Shown piece after piece: positions 1 through 6,502 of a stretch of 51,863 nt of DNA. The number at the start of each line of letters is the position of its first letter. The stretch's first letter is position 1. The stretch spans positions 1 to 51,863 of the forward strand of contig NZ_LSKQ01000299.1 of the NCBI RefSeq assembly GCF_001557115.1. Direction: 5' to 3'. The position numbers and the translations under genes are program-made. A model generated the notes under the pieces. It was given only the letters and a program-made list of their open reading frames with translations. It was not told the DNA's origin and made no database searches. This DNA comes from Erythrobacter sp. CCH5-A1. Lineage in GTDB: Bacteria > Pseudomonadota > Alphaproteobacteria > Sphingomonadales > Sphingomonadaceae.

Positions 1-944
1 GCGGCGGGAATCGGTGCCATCGTTCCGGCCGGCGCGGCCGAGCTGCCCCCGCCGAAAGCCGAGCCCGCCGAACCGAAGGCCGAGCTCGTCGAGGAGCCGC
101 CGGGCCCGAGGCTCGCCATGATCGCCGGGGGCTTCACCTCGACCACATAGGCCTCGGCCGCGCCGCGCAGCGATGCCGGGCTGGTGCCCTCGACCTCGGC
201 CTGGGCCTGGGCCATGCCGTTGATGTCGATATCGAAATACTTGAGGACGTCGTCCTGCAGCTTCTTGTCGTCGCGGATCGCGCCTTCGATGAGATCGCGC
301 TCGACATCCATCTGCGCGAGGATCTTGCGATCCGCCGCGGAGGCCTTGCTGCTGTCCTTTTCCGCCTTCTTGCGCTGCTTGGGATCGGTGATGGCGGCCA
401 GTGTCGCGGCGCGGGCGGATTCGCGCGCGTCGAATTCGCGGCGCGTGGCATCGAGCCGCAGCGACCAGGTGGTGATCTGCCCTTGGCGGCATTCGGCGGT
501 CGACCGGATCGAGCCGATCATGCCCTGCACCCGCGAGGCATAGCCCTGCGCGTCGCTGTTGATCAGCTTGACGAGCTCGCGATTGTCCGAGGTGATCTGC
601 CGCTTCGCTTCGAGATAGCCGAGATAGCCGCCCGCCGTGGCCCCGATCAGCCCGCCCAGCACCATCGCGGTGGTGCTGCTGCCGCCATCGCTGTTGCGGA
701 CCTGCGCACCGGCCGCGACCCCGCCCAGCGCGCCGATCAGCGCGCCGACCATCGCCTTGCCGCCGGTCTGTTCGCGGTTGCGGTCACGGATCTGGACGAA
801 GGGCGTGCGCTGCGACTCGCACACGGCGATGGCGTCCTTGAGCTTGGGCGCCTGCGACTGCGCCATCGCGCCCGCCGGCAGCAGCATCGTCGATGCCGCA
901 AGCAGGGCCAAGGCCCTAGCGGCATGTCCTTGTGTCATGCGCAT
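1..944 (-). CDS. Secreted glycine-zipper protein of unknown function, C-terminus missing
   Basis: This gene reads leftward and runs off the left edge, so at least 314 residues are present without a stop. The chosen start is the ATG ending at 944; a second ATG lies two codons in. A GGGGGA ribosome site sits a few bases upstream. Residues 1-28 look like a signal peptide ending AGAMA-Q. Residues 61-110 form two Gly/Ala-rich hydrophobic stretches with repeated GxxxG spacing (for example ALIGALGGVAAGA and GGLIGATAGGYLGY), as in glycine-zipper envelope proteins. A charged helical region rich in Lys, Asp and Arg follows (about 180-240), then a Ser/Gly/Ala-rich tail. I recognise no named family. The gene diverges from the secreted protease at 1088 across 143 bases, so shared regulation or a shared envelope role is possible but unproven. 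Confidence 0.75.
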   Translation of the reverse strand, partial: MRMTQGHAARALALLAASTMLLPAGAMAQSQAPKLKDAIAVCESQRTPFVQIRDRNREQTGGKAMVGALIGALGGVAAGAQVRNSDGGSSTTAMVLGGLIGATAGGYLGYLEAKRQITSDNRELVKLINSDAQGYASRVQGMIGSIRSTAECRQGQITTWSLRLDATRREFDARESARAATLAAITDPKQRKKAEKDSSKASAADRKILAQMDVERDLIEGAIRDDKKLQDDVLKYFDIDINGMAQAQAEVEGTSPASLRGAAEAYVVEVKPPAIMASLGPGGSSTSSAFGSAGSAFGGGSSAAPAGTMAPIPA

Positions 945-1087
945 CACATTCCCCCGTTATGCTGTGTAAACTATTTGGCGCGGTCCCGATTCTGTCAATA
1001 TGCGCGGACATTTTCACCTTGATTACGCCAGACAATTCGAAGCATCATTGCAGCCAATCGAAGTATCGCAGGCGGGGGCGTCAGGTG

Positions 1088-3043
1088 ATGGTTAGCAGGC
1101 AGTTGGCCGCAATCGGCAAAAGCACGCGCGGCTGGGCGCGCATGGCTATCGCCGCAGCCGCACTGGGCTGTGCGGCGACGCTCGCCGGACAGGGGGTCGA
1201 GCGCACCGGTTCGGTCCAGCGCGGGATGATGACGGGCGGCATCTGGCTCGAACTGGCCGACAACGAACAGGGTCAGGTCGAGCTCGCGATCCTCGACGGA
1301 TTGCCCGGCGGCACGCCGCAGACGCGCTTCGTCTCGCTGGTCGCGCAAGGCGAAGGCGCGGATTGCGCGCTGGTGAACGCCGAGGCCAGAGTGCGGCTGA
1401 CGCCGTGCCGGATGTCCGGAGGCGCGGCGCGCGTCACATTGGGCAATGCCACCGGCGATGCGGTGTTCCACAACATCGGCTGGGACGGCAGTTTCGCCTG
1501 GGGCGGCGCGGCGGCGAGCGTCGCCGATGCACGCGCGCGCTGCCTGATGCCCGGGCTGAGCCGGATCGAAAGCCTCGCCGGAACGCAGCTCGGCTCCGCG
1601 CTGGCGAGCATGAAGGCCTCGGTCGCCCAGCTGCCCGAGAGCAGTTCGGACCTTGCCGCCGCGATCGCCGAGCTTCGTGCCGAGCGGCTTTCGGCCTATG
1701 CCGAGCTCGCCCTGACCCCGGCCGAGGAGCGCGCCGCCGCCCAGCTCGACGCCGCCATCGCCGGGCGCACGCCCGATGGCCGCGCGATCTCCCTGTCGGA
1801 GGCCGCGCGGATGCGGCAGGAGTTCGAGCGCACGGTCGGCCAGACCCCGCGCCGCAAGGAGGCGCGGCAGAAGCTGGTGACGATCGATCGCCAGCTCGCG
1901 GAAATCTACGATCCTATCGATGGCATGCGCCAGACCGTCCTGCGCGCGCAGATCCGCGACCGGCTGGTCCCGGCGGTGCAGGAAGGGTTGATCCAGCTGC
2001 TGGCGGACCGCCAGCCGGGCGCGATCATCGATCTGCTGTCGCTCGAATCCGCCTCGGCCGACATCGATTCCTGCGCCGCCGCGGTCAACCTGCGCGGCAC
2101 GCTGCGCGCGCGGGAGCTGGTGCAATCGGCGCTGGGGTTCCGGGCGGGCGAGATCGCCGAGCTCCTCACCAGTGCCGTCACGGCCGCCCCCGACAGCACC
2201 ACCGCGCGCCAGACCCTCGCCGTGTTCGAGACCAATCCGGCGATCATGCGCGCGCTGACCGCGAACGGCCGGACCGGAGCGATCACTTCGGCCAAGGCGC
2301 GGATCAAGACCCTCGCGGCAGCCGAGGAACGCGCCCGGATCGCGGGGATACGCGCGGCAGCAGCGGCAGCGGCGGCGGACAGCGTCCCGCCAACAACTTC
2401 AGGCGGGCGGTTCAACTCGACACGGGTGGACCGGTCGATCGTCTATGTCGGCAACCGGCTGCGCCGCACACGCGGCTCCGGCTTCATTGTCGCACCCGGG
2501 ATCGTGGTCACCAATGTCCATGTCGTCGAGGATAGCCCGACCGTCTACCTGACCCCGGACGGCAAGAATCTCGACAATCCGGAGAACTCCTATCAGGGCA
2601 CGGTGATCGCCCGCTATCCGATCCACGACATCGCAATCGTCCGCGTGCCGAACCTGCCCGGGCGGATCGTCGCCATCGCTGGGCGGGAGCCGAGCCGGGG
2701 TGCAGAGGTCTGGGCCGTAGGATATCCGGGCGCCGCAGATGTGGCGATCGCGGACAGCGCCGTGGTGGCCTCCTTCACGCGCGGTGTCGTCTCACGGATC
2801 TTTGATGGATACGCAATCCAGTCGAATGGCCGCGGAACCACCCGGCTGATCCAGTCGGACGCCCAATTCTCCGGAGGGAATTCCGGCGGGCCGCTATTCG
2901 ATCATTGCCATCGCGTAGTCGGCATCAACACACAGAGTCACAAGACGGAAGCGATCCAGTATTCGGTCGGTACAGTGATCCTGGCCGAGTTGCTGCGTAA
3001 GGAAGGCATTACGCCGACAGTTTCGGCGGCCAGCTGCAACTAG
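1088..3043 (+). CDS. Secreted trypsin-like (S1/HtrA-type) serine protease with long N-terminal region
   Basis: The 651-residue protein probably starts at the ATG at 1088, whose N-terminus reads as a basic segment followed by a hydrophobic helix (MAIAAAALGCAATLAG), a probable export signal. An open frame continues upstream to 932, but it would overlap the divergent gene and precede the signal. The C-terminal 190 residues carry the trypsin triad: His478 in TNVHVVE, Asp514 in HDIAIVRVP and Ser599 in GGNSGGPLFD. The roughly 430-residue region before the protease domain is Ala/Arg/Glu-rich and helical. It contains a few Cys residues and matches no domain I can name. No PDZ domain is evident after the protease domain, unlike DegP. 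The likely role is periplasmic or extracellular protein processing or quality control; the substrate is unknown. Confidence 0.85.
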   Translation: MVSRQLAAIGKSTRGWARMAIAAAALGCAATLAGQGVERTGSVQRGMMTGGIWLELADNEQGQVELAILDGLPGGTPQTRFVSLVAQGEGADCALVNAEARVRLTPCRMSGGAARVTLGNATGDAVFHNIGWDGSFAWGGAAASVADARARCLMPGLSRIESLAGTQLGSALASMKASVAQLPESSSDLAAAIAELRAERLSAYAELALTPAEERAAAQLDAAIAGRTPDGRAISLSEAARMRQEFERTVGQTPRRKEARQKLVTIDRQLAEIYDPIDGMRQTVLRAQIRDRLVPAVQEGLIQLLADRQPGAIIDLLSLESASADIDSCAAAVNLRGTLRARELVQSALGFRAGEIAELLTSAVTAAPDSTTARQTLAVFETNPAIMRALTANGRTGAITSAKARIKTLAAAEERARIAGIRAAAAAAAADSVPPTTSGGRFNSTRVDRSIVYVGNRLRRTRGSGFIVAPGIVVTNVHVVEDSPTVYLTPDGKNLDNPENSYQGTVIARYPIHDIAIVRVPNLPGRIVAIAGREPSRGAEVWAVGYPGAADVAIADSAVVASFTRGVVSRIFDGYAIQSNGRGTTRLIQSDAQFSGGNSGGPLFDHCHRVVGINTQSHKTEAIQYSVGTVILAELLRKEGITPTVSAASCN

Positions 3044-3085
3044 CCCGCGCTCGGTCCAGTCCGGTCACGCCGAACCAACAAAGCC

Positions 3086-4243
3086 TCACGCGCTGAGCGA
3101 ATTCTTGTGCGCGGGTAGCACTGCCGCACCGCCCTTGCTCCGCGTCTCGGCCTTGGCCTCATAGAGCGCGCGGTCGGCGTGGTCGAACAGGGCGTCGGCG
3201 TCCGCGCCGTCGGTCGGCCACTGCGCGGTCCCGGCGCTGGCGCCGACCTGGATCGGCACGCCTTCGATCACATGCGGCCGCACCAGCGCGATCAGCAGGC
3301 GCTCGGCCAGCGGCGTATCGCGCAGCGGCGAGTGCGGCGGGATCAGCACCGCGAACTCGTCGCCGCCCTGACGCACCACCAGACCGCCCTCGCCCACCAC
3401 GTCGCGCAGCCGTTCGGCAACGCTGCACAGCAGCCGGTCGCCGAAGGCATGGCCGTGGCGGTCGTTGACCGGCTTGAACCCGTCGAGATCGAGCAGCACC
3501 AGGGTGAAGGGCGGCGCCTCGCCCCCCTTGCCGAGCAGCCCCGCGATCCGCGCGTCGAGCGCGCGGCGGTTGGCAAGGCCGGTGAGCGGATCGGTGTTCG
3601 CAAGGTCGCGGGTCTGGTGCTGCAACTGCAGCAGATCGACCAGCATCGCGTGGCCCTGCAGGATGAACCGCACGAGGATCAGCGTCGCCAGTACCAGCGA
3701 GGTCGCCGCGGCGATCTCCGGCGGGCGGCCCGAGAGCAGCATCAGCGCCGACATCGGCACGACGCCGATGACGAGGTTGAGGATCGCGGCAAAGCGGATC
3801 GCCGAGAGGCAGTAGGCGGTCGCCAGCGCGCCCATCGCGATGATCATTGCGAAGGCGGCATGGGCCTCGGGGGGCGAGGCGAACCAGTTGAGCACCGCCC
3901 AGGTGCTGCACATCACCGCGACCCAGCCCGATACGCTCGCCGCCTTGCCCACCAGCAGCTGCGCGCGGCGCAGGCTGAGGTGGCGGCGGCGGCTCACCGC
4001 GTTCTCGATCAGGCCGAGCACGCACAGCACAGCGAGCAGCGCGGGCATGCCGTATTTGATCGCCCAGTGGAGGTCGGCCGCCCCCGCCCACGCCGCAGTC
4101 GGCGTGGTGGCGAGCAGCATGACGTACATGACGTTGGTCTGCGTCTCCATCCGCCGCGCGCGCAGCAGGGTGAACTCGTCCCGGATCGCCTCCGGAATGG
4201 GCGGCATCACGCGTGCCCGCAATCTGTGGATCATCCCCCGCAT
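3086..4243 (-). CDS. Membrane diguanylate cyclase (GGDEF domain)
   Basis: The 385-residue protein has an N-terminal half with about six hydrophobic segments (residues 38-215) and a C-terminal GGDEF domain (about 220-380). The active-site signature GGDEF is intact at residues 293-297. The upstream NTDPLTGLANRR and LDLDGFKPVND motifs and the late DRALYEAK motif are also present. The family makes cyclic di-GMP from two GTP at the inner membrane, which typically raises adhesion and polysaccharide production. The RxxD product-inhibition site normally found just before GGDEF is absent, so feedback inhibition is unlikely by that route. The gene lies 66 bases downstream of the phospholipase D gene on the same strand and may be co-transcribed with it. 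A start at the fourth codon, also ATG, is equally possible. Confidence 0.92.
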   Translation of the reverse strand: MRGMIHRLRARVMPPIPEAIRDEFTLLRARRMETQTNVMYVMLLATTPTAAWAGAADLHWAIKYGMPALLAVLCVLGLIENAVSRRRHLSLRRAQLLVGKAASVSGWVAVMCSTWAVLNWFASPPEAHAAFAMIIAMGALATAYCLSAIRFAAILNLVIGVVPMSALMLLSGRPPEIAAATSLVLATLILVRFILQGHAMLVDLLQLQHQTRDLANTDPLTGLANRRALDARIAGLLGKGGEAPPFTLVLLDLDGFKPVNDRHGHAFGDRLLCSVAERLRDVVGEGGLVVRQGGDEFAVLIPPHSPLRDTPLAERLLIALVRPHVIEGVPIQVGASAGTAQWPTDGADADALFDHADRALYEAKAETRSKGGAAVLPAHKNSLSA

Positions 4244-4309
4244 CGCTCCATGCCTAGGGAGAAGCCGTAAAGTCCGCGTTAACGATAGTAAGCCCGTCCG
4301 GCTAACCGG

Positions 4310-5512
4310 CTAGACAGTCCCCGCCTTGCTGATGCGATAGTCGGCAAGGCTCAGCCAATAGGCGATCCGCCAGCGCAGCCGGTTGAGGAAGGTGCTGTTG
4401 CGGGCATACCAGGCCGGGGTGATCGGCTCGCTCGCTGCGGCCATGTGGTCGATCAGCTTGCGCATTTCGGCCGCGACCGCCGCATCCTCGATCCGCACCA
4501 TCAGCTCGACATTGATGCGGAAAGACCGCTTGTCGAGATTGGCGCTGCCGACATAGGCGATGTCGTCGACCACCAGCAGCTTCATGTGCAGCTTGCAGAT
4601 GCCGAATTCGAACAGCTTCACCCGCGCGCGCAGCAGCTTGCCGTAGAGCAGCCGCGCCATGTCGATCGCGGCAGCGATGTCGGACTTTCCGGCCATGATC
4701 ATGCGCGCCTCTCCGCGCCGGCCGATGCGGGCGAACAGGCGGCGGAAGCTCCGCGGCGGGGAGAAATAGGCCGACACCGTGTCAAGCCGCATGGCGGTGA
4801 CCAGGTCCTTGCGCAGCACCCAGGCCCAGTGGCCCTTCCGCACCAGCGGCCCGCCGACCAGCAGGCGGACGGGGCCGTCCCCGCCGTCCCACTCCTTGAC
4901 GATGTCGCGCAGGCGCCGCAGCTGGGTGGTGCGGCCCGCCTCGGCATTGGCGACCCAGCTTTGAAGCAGGCCGAACCAGCGGATGAACTGCTCCACCACC
5001 GGGCCTTCGATTAACACCGAGAGGTCGCACCAGCCGTTCTCGGCGGGGATGGCGAAGTAGTGGTCCGAGACATTCGCTCCGCCGGTCATCACGCGGGCGC
5101 CGTCGGCGATGGTGAACTTCTGGTGGTTGCGCACCAGATAGCGCGCGCCCCATTTGGGGCTGAACAGGGCAAAGCTGCCGCCCGCCTCGACCAGCGGCTC
5201 GAAGAAGGCGGCGCCCGCATCATTGCCGAAAGCGTCGACGATGAGGTCGACCTTCACCCCCCGCCGCGCGGCGGCGACCAGGGCATCGCGGACCATGGTG
5301 CCCGAGACGTCGCTGTCGAACAGGTAGTAGAACACACGCAGGGTTTCGCGCGCGCTCCCGATCAGCGCGACGAGTGCCTTCAGCCGGTCCTGCCCGTGGG
5401 GATAGAAGGTGAAGTCGTGCCCCGCTGCGGTGAGGCCGAAGGGTTCGAGGTCGCAGTAATCGGTCGCGGTGTCCGACGCCTCGGGCAGCGATTCGGTGGA
5501 GGCTGTGGCCAT
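4310..5512 (-). CDS. Phospholipase D-family cardiolipin synthase-like protein
   Basis: The 400-residue protein has two complete HKD motifs: His130-Lys132-Asp137 in NHQKFTIAD and His309-Lys311-Asp316 in LHMKLLVVDD. Each is followed by the expected Gly/Ala-Asn block (GGANVSDHYF and GSANLDKRSF). Two HKD halves form one active site in this superfamily. The length and the lack of N-terminal membrane helices resemble the ClsB/YbhO branch of cardiolipin synthases, which transfer phosphatidyl groups between phospholipids. A broader phospholipase D activity cannot be excluded from sequence. The gene precedes the diguanylate cyclase on the same strand and diverges from the Rrf2 regulator at 5644. Confidence 0.87.
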   Translation of the reverse strand: MATASTESLPEASDTATDYCDLEPFGLTAAGHDFTFYPHGQDRLKALVALIGSARETLRVFYYLFDSDVSGTMVRDALVAAARRGVKVDLIVDAFGNDAGAAFFEPLVEAGGSFALFSPKWGARYLVRNHQKFTIADGARVMTGGANVSDHYFAIPAENGWCDLSVLIEGPVVEQFIRWFGLLQSWVANAEAGRTTQLRRLRDIVKEWDGGDGPVRLLVGGPLVRKGHWAWVLRKDLVTAMRLDTVSAYFSPPRSFRRLFARIGRRGEARMIMAGKSDIAAAIDMARLLYGKLLRARVKLFEFGICKLHMKLLVVDDIAYVGSANLDKRSFRINVELMVRIEDAAVAAEMRKLIDHMAAASEPITPAWYARNSTFLNRLRWRIAYWLSLADYRISKAGTV

Positions 5513-5643
5513 GCCGTCCTTGTAGACAGGCTTTGCGGCAACCCGACAGCCCCGCGCGGTGAACGGGGGCAGGCTTGCGAGCGTGGAGCAAGACGTCTCC
5601 CGCCCTTGACCGCAAACCTGGCGCGGCGGATAGACATTCTCCC

Positions 5644-6084
5644 ATGCTGTCGCAGAAGACCCGCTACGCGATCCGCGCGATGCAGCACCTCGCCGACAAT
5701 TACGGGCAGGGGCCGGTGCAGCTTGCCGCCATCGCCGATGAACAGAAGATCCCGGCCAAGTTCCTGACCGTGATCCTGTCCGAGCTCGCGCGCGCGGGGC
5801 TGGTCGAATCGCTGCGCGGGCGCGACGGGGGCTACTGGCTCGCCATCCCGCCGCTCGACATCACCTATGGCGACCTCATCCGCCACATGCGCGGCAGCCT
5901 TGCGCTGGTGCCCTGCGCCAGCCGCTACGCTCACGAGAAGTGCAAGAACTGCCTCGAGGAAGGCGAGTGCCGCACTCGCGCACTGATGCTCGACGTGCGT
6001 GACCGCACCGCGCAGATCCTCGATACGATCCGCCTGTCCGACCCGATCGTGCCGGTCCCCGCCTTTGCCGAGGACACCGCCTGA
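5644..6084 (+). CDS. Rrf2-family transcriptional regulator with four cysteines
   Basis: The 146-residue protein starts at the ATG at 5644, where the conserved MLSQKTRYAIRAM opening of the family appears. The upstream extension of this frame is not conserved-looking and was dropped. It has a winged helix-turn-helix at about residues 22-70, with the typical wing LRGRDGGYWLA. Cys91, Cys100, Cys103 and Cys109 lie in the segment where Rrf2 proteins (IscR, NsrR, RirA, CymR relatives) bind an iron-sulfur cluster or interact with a metabolic enzyme. The next genes are a YezD protein, a TonB-dependent receptor and a TauE-type exporter, so sulfur or iron-sulfur status is the likely signal. The exact effector is inferred, not shown. 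Confidence 0.88.
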   Translation: MLSQKTRYAIRAMQHLADNYGQGPVQLAAIADEQKIPAKFLTVILSELARAGLVESLRGRDGGYWLAIPPLDITYGDLIRHMRGSLALVPCASRYAHEKCKNCLEEGECRTRALMLDVRDRTAQILDTIRLSDPIVPVPAFAEDTA

Positions 6085-6172
6085 GCGGCACACCCGGCCG
6101 AAGCGGCGGCCGCCGATGGTCGCGCAAAGCCCACCTTTCGTCCGACTACAGAATTTCTGCGCGCCGGCCCTA

Positions 6173-6201
6173 TTGTCAAGCAAATCACTAGAGTTTAGTT
6201 C
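6173..6201 (+). promoter_or_regulatory. Candidate promoter with overlapping palindrome upstream of the YezD gene
   Basis: A TTGTCA hexamer at 6173-6178 is followed after 17 bases by TAGTTC at 6196-6201, a weak sigma-70-like pair. Between and over the second box lies ACTAGAGTTTAGT (6187-6199), in which five of six base pairs around the centre are complementary. This is a plausible operator for the neighbouring Rrf2 regulator. The local drop in GC supports a regulatory region. The -10 match is poor, and another start point is possible. Confidence 0.35.
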
Positions 6202-6233
6202 CTTGCGCAGCGGGCACCTCCCCGCGCAAGGAA
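6199..6233 (+). repeat. Perfect 10-bp inverted repeat covering the YezD ribosome binding site
   Basis: The arms TTCCTTGCGC (6199-6208) and GCGCAAGGAA (6224-6233) are exact reverse complements separated by 15 bases, and inner GGG/CCC pairing could extend the stem. The right arm contains AAGGAAAGG (6228-6236), the only good Shine-Dalgarno sequence for the ATG at 6244. In RNA, the stem would hide the ribosome site. If transcription starts at about 6208 from the promoter proposed above, the left arm would not be transcribed. In that case the repeat would instead act as a DNA dyad. Confidence 0.55.
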
Positions 6234-6243
6234 AGGCCCATCC

Positions 6244-6411
6244 ATGGACCACTCTGAGAAAGGCTCAGCTTCCGGCGGCGTGCTGCCCGAAGCACTGGCG
6301 CTGGTGAGCGAGGCGCTCGGTCGCCTGCGCTACGGCGCGATCCAGCTCACCGTGCATGACGGCAAGGTCATGCAGATCGACGTTACCGAGAGGAAGCGGC
6401 TGACCGATTGA
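6244..6411 (+). CDS. Small YezD/DUF2292-family protein
   Basis: This 55-residue protein begins at ATG 6244 behind AAGGAAAGG. Residues 21-52 read as an amphipathic helix followed by the family-like pattern RYGAIQLTVHDGKVMQIDVT and then ERKRL, matching the YezD/DUF2292 layout (helix, glycine, beta hairpin with DGKV.QI.-TEK.R). Members are tiny proteins of unknown biochemical role that often sit beside sulfur-assimilation genes. Here the gene lies between an Rrf2 regulator and a TonB-dependent receptor, 92 bases before the latter, so it is probably the first gene of the receptor and exporter transcription unit. Family assignment is by pattern recognition only. Confidence 0.8.
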   Translation: MDHSEKGSASGGVLPEALALVSEALGRLRYGAIQLTVHDGKVMQIDVTERKRLTD

Positions 6412-6502
6412 CGGCCCGTCCCGTGACCTCCTCCACCACCACACAACAGGGACCCGCAGACCGGACCGCCGGATGCCCGCCCGCTTGCAAAGGCGAGACA
6501 CA

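Noticed and set aside
995..2125. Leftward frame opposite the protease N-terminal region
   Set aside because: Considered because the N-terminal region of the protease is unfamiliar, but the protease frame has a signal peptide and continuous domain, and the antisense frame has none.
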